Positions 15,486-23,402 of a DNA stretch of 64,000 bases are shown here, piece after piece. The stretch covers positions 50,642 through 114,641 of the forward strand of contig CAXBAF010000010.1 of assembly GCA_963973795.1 (NCBI GenBank), in the 5' to 3' direction. The stretch comes from UBA1926 sp002337215 (lineage in GTDB: Bacteria > Planctomycetota > Phycisphaerae > Phycisphaerales > UBA1924). Position 1 is the stretch's first letter. Every line of letters starts with the position of its first letter. Below the pieces are notes generated by a model that was not told where the DNA came from, made no database searches, and saw nothing but the letters and a program-made list of their open reading frames with translations. The translations under genes and the position numbers were made by a program.

Positions 15486-16811
15486 TCAGACGACGCCGCG
15501 GAGTCCCGACTTGAGCACGTACTCGAGCAGATCGCTCGCCGGATCGACGATCAGGTCGCTCTCGGTCGCCTCGCTCAGCCGGCGATCAACAATCGACCGC
15601 ACACGGCCTCCCGCGAGCACGAACGGCGCCAGGCCTTCGGCGACTCCGTCCGCCCCCGCGGGGTCGTGGCTCACCGCGACGAGCACCCGCCAGGGCGCAT
15701 CGTCAGCATCGGCGACCCGGTCGATGGGCTCGCCCGTGAGCCGGGCAAGCACGGGAGCGACGATGTCCGCGTCGATGCCCTCGGCGTCTCGCCGGGTCAG
15801 CACAAGAACGATCGGCGTCTCGCTCGCCGTGATCGCGTCGGCGAGGTCGGCCCCGGCGTTCAGTGCGGTTCCGTGTGTGGGTTCGACACCGAGCAACGCG
15901 CACAGACCCTCGCAAAGGCCCTCGCAAAGGCCCGGCTGTCGCGTGCGGAGGTCCGGGTCGGCAGCGCCATCCACGAACGCCGTGATCTCGGACGGGTTGA
16001 GTCCGTTGAATCCCGAGGCCGGCATTGTGCCCGCGTCCCAGAACCATGCGAGGTTGATCGCGTCGAGGCCCTGCTCGGCGCGAGCCGCGTTGATGGGATG
16101 ATCGGCGAGGAAGCGCCGGCTCTCGGTGATCAGCGCACAGAGCAGTTCCGCGTCGCCCTTCCGCCCGCCGTCCGGGAGGTGCTCGATCCAGGGCTCGCCG
16201 GTGATGGTCGCCGGGTCGATCAGCTCGACGCCCTCGAAGCTCGGCTGGTCGCCGGCGTGCGCCGCCCGGCGGATCAGCAGCCGCCCGCCGCTGGATGTGC
16301 GCACGATCTCGAATGGGTCGGTGAGCGTGCCGGCCTCGCGCCAGTACGCCGCGAGATCGTCGAACAGGGCCGCGTACTCGTTGGTCCCCGACACGAGACC
16401 GTTCGCCTTGCGATCCCCGGTCAAGGCCCGGGATTCGGTGCCGATCAGCAGGCCGTCCGCGTCGTCGGGCGAGACACGAACGAACCCGACCCGGAGGACC
16501 GCGTCGCCAGGCTCGAGCGGCACGCCTGACCCCGCGGCGTCGAGCAACGCATCCGAAACGACCGAGACGACCGGCGCGGGGGCGCCCAGCAGCGCGAATG
16601 CGCCGCGTCCGTAGGAGTTCGCGCCCGCGGCGTGGGTGGCCGCGAGGCCGACCTTGCCGAGCCGGCCCATCGCGTCGAGCGCCGGCGTGTGCGCATCCGC
16701 GAGCGCGGCGAACAGGTCGGCGCCGAGGTCAGAACGTTCGGGTTGGTCGGTTTCGAGCGAGCGATCACCGACGAGTTGCTGCCCGTCGGCAATGATGATG
16801 AAGTACCGCAT
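15486..16811 (-). CDS. Degenerate phosphoglycerate mutase-like protein (alkaline phosphatase superfamily)
   Basis: 441 residues. The outline matches cofactor-independent (archaeal ApgM-type) phosphoglycerate mutases: MRYFIIIADGQQ at the start, TPALDAMGRLGKVGLAATHAAGANSYGRGAFALLG where those enzymes have the GSDxANLSLLG Ser/Asp site, GDAVLRVGFVRV, and near the end LVLTRRDAEGIDADIVAPVLARL and RVLVAVSHDPAG. The metal-binding Asp/His residues seem lost (no DGMxD, no DExxH), so it is probably not a mutase. There is a GLCEGLCEGLC repeat from an exact 12-base tandem repeat near 15905-15930. Function unknown; the ApgM link is from pattern only. Confidence 0.6.
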   Translation of the reverse strand: MRYFIIIADGQQLVGDRSLETDQPERSDLGADLFAALADAHTPALDAMGRLGKVGLAATHAAGANSYGRGAFALLGAPAPVVSVVSDALLDAAGSGVPLEPGDAVLRVGFVRVSPDDADGLLIGTESRALTGDRKANGLVSGTNEYAALFDDLAAYWREAGTLTDPFEIVRTSSGGRLLIRRAAHAGDQPSFEGVELIDPATITGEPWIEHLPDGGRKGDAELLCALITESRRFLADHPINAARAEQGLDAINLAWFWDAGTMPASGFNGLNPSEITAFVDGAADPDLRTRQPGLCEGLCEGLCALLGVEPTHGTALNAGADLADAITASETPIVLVLTRRDAEGIDADIVAPVLARLTGEPIDRVADADDAPWRVLVAVSHDPAGADGVAEGLAPFVLAGGRVRSIVDRRLSEATESDLIVDPASDLLEYVLKSGLRGVV

Positions 16812-16891
16812 GCGCGACAGTAGTCCGCGGGACCGCCTGTGCGCACGGAAGGTTCTGCAAGCGGGTGTGCCGATTTCCCTATCATGGGGTG

Positions 16892-17494
16892 ATGCCTTCG
16901 CCCCCGCTCGCCGCCTGCCACTGCTGCGGCCTGGTGCACCGGATCCCGCCGCTGCCCGGGCGGTCGCGGGCGTCGTGCACCCGGTGCGACACGGTGATCC
17001 CGACGGACCCTCACCCGCGGAGCGCGGCGCGGGCCGCGGCGCTCGCGGTGACGGCGCTGATCCTCTACCCCGTCGCGCTGTTCACACCGGTGATGACGAT
17101 CGAGCGGCTGGGGCACGAGTCGGCCGCGTCGATCTGGCACGGGACGGTCTCGCTGCTGGCCGAGGGGCATCTTGCGGTCGGGCTCGCGGTGCTGTGCTTC
17201 TCGATCGTGGCGCCGGTCGCGAAGCTGGTCGCGATCTTCACCCTGACCGCGGGGGTCTCGATGCGCGCGCACCACCGCGCCCGGACGTACCGGTTCGTCG
17301 AGTGGGTGGGTCGATGGGGGATGGTCGATGTGCTGCTCGTCGCGGTGCTGGTCGCGGTGGTGAAACTCGGCGATCTGGTCGAGGTGACGCCCGGGATCGG
17401 GGTCGCGGCGTTCGGCGCGGTGGTGATCCTGAGCATGCTCGCGTCGGCGGCGTTCGACCCGCACCAGATCTGGGACTCAGAAGGAGAACGATGA
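16892..17494 (+). CDS. Paraquat-inducible protein A (PqiA) family membrane protein
   Basis: 200 residues: N-terminal zinc ribbon-like ACHCCGLVHRIPP...ASCTRCDTVIP, then four predicted membrane segments (around 48-72, 90-115, 145-165, 172-190 in the frame) with the family segment YPVALFTPVMTIERLGHESAASIWHGTVSLL and FVEWVGRWGMVDVLLVAVLVAVVKLGDLVEVTPG. PqiA is the inner-membrane partner of the MCE protein PqiB in envelope lipid transport. The following MCE gene starts within its stop (ATGA). One-domain version; E. coli PqiA has two such units. Confidence 0.88.
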   Translation: MPSPPLAACHCCGLVHRIPPLPGRSRASCTRCDTVIPTDPHPRSAARAAALAVTALILYPVALFTPVMTIERLGHESAASIWHGTVSLLAEGHLAVGLAVLCFSIVAPVAKLVAIFTLTAGVSMRAHHRARTYRFVEWVGRWGMVDVLLVAVLVAVVKLGDLVEVTPGIGVAAFGAVVILSMLASAAFDPHQIWDSEGER

Positions 17495-18438
17495 GCGATT
17501 CGCCGGACAATTTCGATCCAGACACGTTGGACGCGGGTGCCCCGTCGGCTGCGCCGCCCTTCGCGCGGGTGCGTCCCCGGCGGTTCTCGTTCGTCTGGCT
17601 TGTGCCGGTGCTGGCGCTGCTGGGCATCGGTTGGTTCGCGTGGCGCGAGGCGACGCGGGAGCGCGGGCCGATGATCTCGATCGCCTTCTCGAGCGCCGAC
17701 GGGATCAAGCCCGGCGCGGAGATCCGGCATCGTGGGGTCACGGTCGGGGTCGTGCGCACGGTGGCGCTCGCGGGCGCGATGGACTCGGTCGAGATCACCG
17801 CGGAGCTCGCGCCCTCGGCGGCGGGGCTGGCGGCGGAGGGGACGAGGTTCTGGATCGTGCGCCCGGAGGTGAGCCTGAGCCGGGTCGCGGGGCTCGAGAC
17901 GCTGCTCGGTCCCCGGTACATCGGGGTGCTGCCCTCGGCGGCGGGGGAACCGGCGAATTCGTTCGTCGGGCTCGCGAGCCCTCCGCTGATCGACCGGGCG
18001 GAGGATCTCGACGCGCTCACGCTCGTGCTGCGGTCGCCTCGGGCGAGCGGGATCGCGCCGGGCACGCCCGTGCTGTTCCGCGATCTGCCGGTCGGGGTTG
18101 TGCGCACGGTGAGGCTCGCCGACGACGCGTCGGAGGTGGAATTCGGGGCGGCGATCGACCCGGCGTTCGCGATCCTCGTGCGCGACAACTCGCGGTTCTG
18201 GGTCGCCTCGGGCGTGGGGGTGGACTGGGGGCTGTTCAGCGGGCTGACGGTCCGGGCGGATTCGCTGGACGCGCTCATCGATGGCGCGATCGCGTTCTCG
18301 ACGCCGACGAGGCTCGGGGACCGCGTCGGCAACGGTGCGTCGTTCGATGTCGCGCCCGAGCCTGAATCGAAGTGGCTCGAGTGGGCGCCGGAGATCCCGG
18401 TGCGGCCGTCGGGCGGGGCGGGGGCTATTCGCCCGTGA
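17491..18438 (+). CDS. MCE-domain (PqiB/MlaD-type) protein
   Basis: 315 residues. One N-terminal membrane anchor (FSFVWLVPVLALLGIGWFAW, about residues 32-52) and two MCE domains: residues about 58-150 (ISIAFSSADGIKPGAEIRHRGVTVGVV ... RYIGVLPS) and about 170-265 (LVLRSPRASGIAPGTPVLFRDLPVGVVRTV). It should reach into the periplasm and form a lipid-conducting ring or tube, with PqiA as membrane partner. E. coli PqiB has three MCE domains; this has two. Starts by 4-base overlap with pqiA, with GGAG before. Overlaps the convergent antiporter by 14 bases. Confidence 0.87.
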   Translation: MSDSPDNFDPDTLDAGAPSAAPPFARVRPRRFSFVWLVPVLALLGIGWFAWREATRERGPMISIAFSSADGIKPGAEIRHRGVTVGVVRTVALAGAMDSVEITAELAPSAAGLAAEGTRFWIVRPEVSLSRVAGLETLLGPRYIGVLPSAAGEPANSFVGLASPPLIDRAEDLDALTLVLRSPRASGIAPGTPVLFRDLPVGVVRTVRLADDASEVEFGAAIDPAFAILVRDNSRFWVASGVGVDWGLFSGLTVRADSLDALIDGAIAFSTPTRLGDRVGNGASFDVAPEPESKWLEWAPEIPVRPSGGAGAIRP

Positions 18439-20143
18439 CGTCGTCGTCGTTGTCCGGGGCGATTACGCCGAATCGTTCGGCGATGACGCGTTCCATCGCC
18501 TGGGCGGCGGCGACTTCTTCGACGACGATCGCATCGGCGCCGAGGGTCTTGGCGCGGAGCCCGTTGCCCAGATGGTTCATGCGTGTGACGATGCACATGT
18601 CCTTGTTCATGCTGCGCCCGACGTGGCATGCGCGCATGTTGGCGTTCTCGTCGGGCGAGGTCAGGATGAGGGCCTGGGCGGAGCGGACGCCCGCGGAGTC
18701 GAGGACCTCGGGCTTGGAGAGATCGCCGTAGACCATGCGCCGGCCCAGGGCCTTGTTTGTGCGCACGGTCTTCTCGTTGAGTTCGATGATGGTGGTGTGG
18801 ATGCCGGCGCGTTCGAAGTGCTCGGCGGCGACGCGGCCGATGGGGCCGAACCCGCCGATGACGACGCGGACGATGGATTCGTCGTGTTCGTGCCCGCCTT
18901 CGGCGACCCGGCCGTCGGCGTCGCTCTTTCGCCATATGGGCTGGGGGATCCTGATGAGCAGGGGCTTGAACCACCGCCCGAGCGCGATGGGAACGGGTGT
19001 CAGGATCAGGCTGACGACGACGATCGCGACGGCGGCGGTCTGGGTGCCCTCGTCGATCAGGCCTTTGTCCGCGGCGGCCTCGAGGAGGATGAGACTGAAC
19101 TCACCGGCTTGGGCAAGAGTGAACCCGACGGTGGCGGCGACCAGCCCGGTGCCCCAGGTTGCCCAGGAGGCGGCGCCGATCGCGAACGATTTGATGACGA
19201 TCATGAGGGTGCCGCCGATGAGGACGGCGGGCCAGAGGTCGGCGAGCGGGGCGAGCTCGACCGCCATGCCCAGGGTGGTGAAGAAGACGGCGAGGAAGAA
19301 GTCGCGGGCGGGACCGATGAGGGCACCGATCTGGTGGCGGAAGGGGGTCGCGCCGAGGATGAGCCCCGAGAGGAAGGCCCCGAGTTCGTAGCTGAACCCG
19401 AGGGCGTTGGTGGCGAGGGCGGCGCCGATCGCGATCGCGACGCCGAGCGCGAGCATGACCTCGTCGGACCCGACGAGCGAGGCCTGGCGGAGCAGCCTGG
19501 GCAGGACGAGCCTGCTCGCGACGAGCAGCCCCGCGACCCCGGCGACGCTGGCGGCGGCGACGAGCGCGACGCGGAGCGGGTCGGGCTGGGCATCGCCCCC
19601 GGCGTTGAGCTTGGCGAGTGCGTCGATCGCGATGAGCAGCACGGGGACGGCGAGGTCCTGGACGATGAGGACCGCCAGCGCCAGTCGTCCCGCGGGGTGG
19701 CGCAGCTCGCGGCGTTGCATGAGCCGGCGGAGCACGACCGCGGTGGAGGAGACGGAGAGCGCCATCGCGACGGCGAGGGCGGGTGCCCAGGGGAGCCCGA
19801 AGAACAACGCGACTGGGAAGAGCAACGCGATGCACCCGAGCACCGCGCCGGCCCCGGCGATGATGAGATGAACAGAGCCCTTGCCCAGTTCGCCCGGCTC
19901 GATGTGGAGCCCGATCCCGAAGAGCAGGAGGACGATGGCAAGATCGGAGATGCCGCCGAGCTGGTCGGCGTCGGGAACGAGCCCCAGCGCGTGCGGACCG
20001 GCGATCGCGCCCGCGACGATAAACGCGGGGATCGCGGCGATGCCGGCGCGGCCCATCGCGAGCGCGGTGAGCCCCGCGAGGGCGAGGACGACAAACAGGC
20101 TGGACATCAGGGCGGTGTCGCCCGATGCGGCGAGGGTGATCAT
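18425..20143 (-). CDS. CPA2-type monovalent cation:proton antiporter with TrkA-N domain (KefB/YbaL-like)
   Basis: 572 residues. About twelve membrane segments in residues 10-390 (MSSLFVVLALAGLTALAMGRAG, AGAIAGPHALGLVPDADQLGG, VLLLFGIGLHIEPGELGK are typical of the family), followed by a cytoplasmic TrkA-N Rossmann domain RVVIGGFGPIGRVAAEHFERAGIHTTIIELNEKTV that binds NAD(H) and gates the channel. Exports K+ (or Na+) in exchange for H+. The gene is convergent with the MCE gene and shares no operon. Confidence 0.88.
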   Translation of the reverse strand: MITLAASGDTALMSSLFVVLALAGLTALAMGRAGIAAIPAFIVAGAIAGPHALGLVPDADQLGGISDLAIVLLLFGIGLHIEPGELGKGSVHLIIAGAGAVLGCIALLFPVALFFGLPWAPALAVAMALSVSSTAVVLRRLMQRRELRHPAGRLALAVLIVQDLAVPVLLIAIDALAKLNAGGDAQPDPLRVALVAAASVAGVAGLLVASRLVLPRLLRQASLVGSDEVMLALGVAIAIGAALATNALGFSYELGAFLSGLILGATPFRHQIGALIGPARDFFLAVFFTTLGMAVELAPLADLWPAVLIGGTLMIVIKSFAIGAASWATWGTGLVAATVGFTLAQAGEFSLILLEAAADKGLIDEGTQTAAVAIVVVSLILTPVPIALGRWFKPLLIRIPQPIWRKSDADGRVAEGGHEHDESIVRVVIGGFGPIGRVAAEHFERAGIHTTIIELNEKTVRTNKALGRRMVYGDLSKPEVLDSAGVRSAQALILTSPDENANMRACHVGRSMNKDMCIVTRMNHLGNGLRAKTLGADAIVVEEVAAAQAMERVIAERFGVIAPDNDDDVTGE

Positions 20144-20417
20144 GCGTGAAGACTAGCGGCGCGGCTCGACGCGGGGCGCCGCCGGTTGCCAGAAACGGCC
20201 CCCCCAGCCGACAGAATCGCCCTCGCAATAACAAGAGTTTGACACCCAGGTTCGTCAAGTGCTTGACTTTGTACTATTTATCTTCTACTGTGCTTCTCTT
20301 CGCGTCTTCTATGATCTATACACCGGCCCGTCGAGACGCTGCTCGCAGGCCGAAACGCGGCATTATCCGCTTGGAAACGCGATTTCTCGAACAGCCACAG
20401 GCCAAGGAGGCACCTTT
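20144..20417. promoter_or_regulatory. Promoter region of the DJ-1 gene with a palindrome
   Basis: AT-rich for this genome. GTCAAGTGCTTGAC (20254-20267) is an inverted repeat with 6-base arms; TTGACT at 20263 with a 17-base spacer leads to TACTGT, a weak -35/-10 pair that would overlap it. No gene is seen. The combination suggests a regulated promoter; unproven. Confidence 0.35.
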
Positions 20418-20987
20418 ATGAAGAAGCTTCAAGACACGAGGATTGCAATTCTCTCGACCGACGGATTTGAGTTTTCCGAACTGATGAAGCCCGCTGAATC
20501 GCTGCGGGAACACGGCGCGACCGTTTCGGTCGTCTCGCCGAAGTCCGGGTCGATCCGCGGCTGGAGCGACGGGGATTGGGGCGACTCGGTCGGTGTCGAT
20601 CTGACGCTCCGCGAGGCGATGGGGCGCGTTGACGAGTTCGACGCACTGGTCCTGCCGGGCGGCGTGATGAACCCCGACACACTCCGAGGCGACGAGAGCG
20701 CGGTCGAATTCACGCGGTCGTTCTTCAAGGCGGGCAAGCCGGTCTCGGCGATCTGCCACGGGCCGCAGCTGCTCATCGAGTGCGACGTGCTCACGGGCCG
20801 TGAACTGACGAGCTACCCGTCGATCAAGACGGACCTGAAGAACGCGGGTGCCCGCTGGGTCGACAAGGAAGTCGTCTGTGATCAAGGCTTGGTGACATCG
20901 CGGACGCCCGCCGATCTCGACGCCTTCATCCGCAAGACGGTTGAGGAAGTCGCCGAGGGCGTGCACAAGCGGCAGAAGACCGCCTGA
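20418..20987 (+). CDS. DJ-1/PfpI-family protein
   Basis: 189 residues: MKKLQDTRIAILSTDGFEFSELMKPAESLREHGATVSVVSPKSG, VDEFDALVLPGGVMNPDTLRG and the nucleophile elbow VSAICHGPQLLIE with the Cys of AICHGP. Close to YhbO/PfpI stress proteins that repair glyoxal adducts or act as chaperone/protease-like enzymes. A strong AAGGAGG eight bases before the ATG fixes the start; the upstream frame back to 20259 is AT-rich promoter sequence. A terminator follows, so the gene is monocistronic. Confidence 0.92.
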   Translation: MKKLQDTRIAILSTDGFEFSELMKPAESLREHGATVSVVSPKSGSIRGWSDGDWGDSVGVDLTLREAMGRVDEFDALVLPGGVMNPDTLRGDESAVEFTRSFFKAGKPVSAICHGPQLLIECDVLTGRELTSYPSIKTDLKNAGARWVDKEVVCDQGLVTSRTPADLDAFIRKTVEEVAEGVHKRQKTA

Positions 20988-21021
20988 GCCAACCTGCAGA
21001 ATTGAATAGAGGAAGAGAGAT

Positions 21022-21062
21022 GCTCGGCCGTTCCACAACCGTGGGACGGCCGGTGCTTTTTT
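21022..21062 (+). terminator. Rho-independent terminator after the DJ-1 gene
   Basis: GCTCGGCCGTTCCAC / GTGGGACGGCCGGTGC with a 4-base loop, then six T. Confidence 0.85.
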
Positions 21063-21185
21063 GCCTGCGTGTGGGCTGAACGTCTCGTGGTATGGATTCG
21101 CTGGCGGGCTCGATCCCGTGGTGTAGATTGGATGCGGGCGGCGGGCGATTTCCACGAGCCTGCTCATTGCATGAAGGATCTGGGC

Positions 21186-21836
21186 ATGCGCGCATGTACA
21201 TCGAATGCAGTGGCGTTCTTTGCATGGGTCGGGCTGGCATCGGCCTCGATGGCGCAGAGCGTGACGCTGCACTTCGATCTCGATGGGGATCTGCTCTCGG
21301 GCGGGGACCCGGTGGTCTATGACGGGTCGCCCGTGACATGGACGGTGTACGCGTCGTTCATCGGGTTTCCCGACGCCGAGGCGTATTTCGGCGGGTTCGT
21401 GGGCTCGTTCTCGGCCGACCTGCGGTTCGACGGGACGCTGTCGGGGTCGGTCGGCAACCTCACCAACCTGATGGGCGGCGAGGGGACAACGCCGACGAGC
21501 AACGGTACGACGGTCGAGAACATCAACATCTTCAACAGCGCGCTGCTGGGGACAGACGATCCGTCGAACCCGATCGCGATCTTCGCGTTCGATATGACGG
21601 TGGACGGCGTGACGCGTCTCGACCCCGATCAGCCGCCAGGCGTCCGGTACACCGCGGACGGCGTGTCGAACATGTTCGCCGATGGAAGTATCTTCACGCT
21701 GTTCGACGAGTTCCCGCAGTTCTCGATCATCTCGGACACGCTGTTCGTGCCGGGCGGGGGCGCAGGAGCGGTGCTGGGGCTCGGCGTGCTGGCGCCGGCC
21801 AGCCGGCGGCGGAAGAAGGAAGGTCGCGAATCATGA
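21186..21836 (+). CDS. Secreted protein with exosortase-type C-terminal tail, paralog 1 of 3
   Basis: 216 residues. Signal peptide in the first 25 residues (NAVAFFAWVGLASASMAQ), then a beta-rich domain VTLHFDLDGD, WTVYASFI, EAYFGGFVGSF, LMGGEGTTPTSNG, NIFNSALLGTDDPSNPIAIFAFDM. The C-terminus has a tripartite sorting signal: VPGGGAG, a hydrophobic stretch (AVLGLGVLAPAS) and RRRKKEGRES. This is a PEP-CTERM variant with VPGGG instead of VPEP, presumably cut by an exosortase such as the one at 45781. I chose Met at 21186 (AAGGA about nine bases before) over the Met five codons upstream. Function of the domain unknown. Confidence 0.75.
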   Translation: MRACTSNAVAFFAWVGLASASMAQSVTLHFDLDGDLLSGGDPVVYDGSPVTWTVYASFIGFPDAEAYFGGFVGSFSADLRFDGTLSGSVGNLTNLMGGEGTTPTSNGTTVENINIFNSALLGTDDPSNPIAIFAFDMTVDGVTRLDPDQPPGVRYTADGVSNMFADGSIFTLFDEFPQFSIISDTLFVPGGGAGAVLGLGVLAPASRRRKKEGRES

Positions 21837-22489
21837 AGGTGAATATGGCGTACGTAGCATTCGCGACGCTGGCGGGCGCGGCCGGGCTCGGGTCAGCCGA
21901 GATCAGCGTGACGCTTCACTTCGATCTGGATGGGGACCCGTTCAACACGGCCGAGGTGGTGGCGGGGGCGGAGCCGGTGACGTGGACGGTGTGGGCGAGT
22001 TATACGACGCCGGACCCGACGGGGTACTTCGGCGGATACGTGGGATCGTTCGTACCGACTGGAGATGCTAACGGGCAGATTATCTGGTCTCGGAGTCTAT
22101 TAGCTAGAATAAACTCGTCACACAGAGTCGATGCGCTCGCAATCGTTGATATCGACATTTTTAATATGGGCGTGTTTGTGGGACCTGATACTACAAACCC
22201 GGTTCCAATCTTCACATTCGATTTTCTCTCCGATGCCACCGCTCCCTCCGGGAATCAGACCAGGCTTTCATACGAAAGCGACGGGATTCTGAGCGTCGTG
22301 CCAGATGACAACATCTTCGGCATTCCGATCGAGATCGCGGAATTCGATGTGGTCTCGGATGTGCTGGTCGTGCCGGTGCCCGGGGCGGGGCTGGCCTTGG
22401 CCCTCGGTGCCTGCCTGTGTACAGGGCGGGCTTCGGGACTGGCTTCGGGACTGGGTCGGCGGCGGCGGGCCGTCCGCGTCGGCACTTGA
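21833..22489 (+). CDS. Secreted protein with exosortase-type C-terminal tail, paralog 2 of 3
   Basis: 218 residues. Starts by 4-base overlap (ATGA) with paralog 1. Signal peptide MKVNMAYVAFATLAGAAGLGSA, then VTLHFDLDGDPFN, WTVWASYTTPDPTGYFGGYVGSFV, FDVVSDVLVVPVPGAGLALALG, then a second hydrophobic run and RRRRAVRVGT. The middle third (about 22065-22310) is much poorer in G+C than its flanks and lacks the conserved TTPTSN segment of the other two paralogs, so this copy looks rebuilt or converted. The tail carries VPVPGAG. Confidence 0.75.
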   Translation: MKVNMAYVAFATLAGAAGLGSAEISVTLHFDLDGDPFNTAEVVAGAEPVTWTVWASYTTPDPTGYFGGYVGSFVPTGDANGQIIWSRSLLARINSSHRVDALAIVDIDIFNMGVFVGPDTTNPVPIFTFDFLSDATAPSGNQTRLSYESDGILSVVPDDNIFGIPIEIAEFDVVSDVLVVPVPGAGLALALGACLCTGRASGLASGLGRRRRAVRVGT

Positions 22490-22721
22490 GTCGAATGGAA
22501 CAGAGACCCCGAGAGATCGTGTTCCTCCCTGATTCTTGGGTTTGCTTTTTCGATCTGTTGCTGTTGCGTGGTACCGTGATCGTGATGGCGATTGGCCACG
22601 GAATACGGGGTAGACCCAGCACGCCCCCCTGCCGATCTATCTGGGAAAGGTAGCACAATTGCGACGGCCCGGGGTCGCTGGTCGTCCGGGACCTGGTTCT
22701 TTACGCGATAGGAGATGAGCG
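22490..22721. other. Intergenic gap, nothing recognised
   Basis: 232 bases between paralogs 2 and 3. AT-rich in its first half with a run GATCTGTTGCTGTTGCGTGG; no terminator or promoter that I would defend. A Shine-Dalgarno AGGAG at 22710-22714 belongs to the next gene. Confidence 0.4.
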
Positions 22722-23312
22722 GTGATGCACTCGGGCATTCGCAGAGCAACCTTCACGGCGATCGCCGGGCTCGCAGTCGGTGGTTCGGCCGCATCCGGGG
22801 CAAGCATCACCTTCTTCTTCAGCGTGGATGCCACACAGGCAAACGTCGGCGACACGATCACGTGGACGGTCTCCGCCCACACGACAGGCCTGGATGCTTC
22901 GGGGTACTTCGGCGGGTTTGTCGGTTCGTTCCGGGCGACCAACGCTGACGCGTACACCGTCACCAACATCACACCGCTGATGCAGGGCATCGGCACGACG
23001 CCCACCAGCAACAGCGGGTCGATCAACAGCATCAACATGTTCCATTCGGCGCTCTTGGGCACCGATGACAACGCGAATCCGCTCACGATCATGACATTCG
23101 ATGTCGTGGCGGGCGCGCGTGCCCCGGGCCGATCGCTGGCATACACCGCCGATGGGGTGGCATCACTGTTCGCGACGGATTTCATCTTGGAACCGGTCAT
23201 CGAACTGGAAGAGTTCGACGTGGTTTCGGATACGTTCCTGATCTTGCCGGGGCCGGGCTGGGCGACCCCGCTCGCGATGGGAACACTGGTCGGTCTTCGA
23301 CGCCGTCGCTGA
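22722..23312 (+). CDS. Secreted protein with exosortase-type C-terminal tail, paralog 3 of 3
   Basis: 196 residues. GTG start at 22722 with AGGAG seven bases upstream; an ATG follows as the next codon. Signal peptide through about residue 27 (ATFTAIAGLAVGGSAASGA). Domain segments WTVSAHTTG, SGYFGGFVGSFRA, LMQGIGTTPTSNSGSINSIN, MFHSALLGTDDNANPLTIMTFDV match paralog 1. The tail is LPGPGWATPLAMGTLVGLRRRR, i.e. P-G-P-G motif, hydrophobic stretch and terminal Arg run. The three paralogs in tandem suggest a small surface-protein family sorted by the same enzyme. Confidence 0.78.
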   Translation: MMHSGIRRATFTAIAGLAVGGSAASGASITFFFSVDATQANVGDTITWTVSAHTTGLDASGYFGGFVGSFRATNADAYTVTNITPLMQGIGTTPTSNSGSINSINMFHSALLGTDDNANPLTIMTFDVVAGARAPGRSLAYTADGVASLFATDFILEPVIELEEFDVVSDTFLILPGPGWATPLAMGTLVGLRRRR

Positions 23313-23402
23313 CTGGGATTGACCGCACGGGCCACTGGGACGAGCGGTGAGAATCTGGCGGCTGTGGCATCGGTCCGCCGCGTCGGACCGAACCGGACCA
23401 CG

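Noticed and set aside
15895..15935. Tandem repeat as possible sequencing artefact in the ApgM-like gene
   Set aside because: The repeat keeps frame (12 bases, four codons) and is flanked by normal sequence, so I treat it as real.
18281..20149. 622-residue plus-strand frame
   Set aside because: Antisense to the CPA2 antiporter; low-complexity Glu/Asp/Gly composition.
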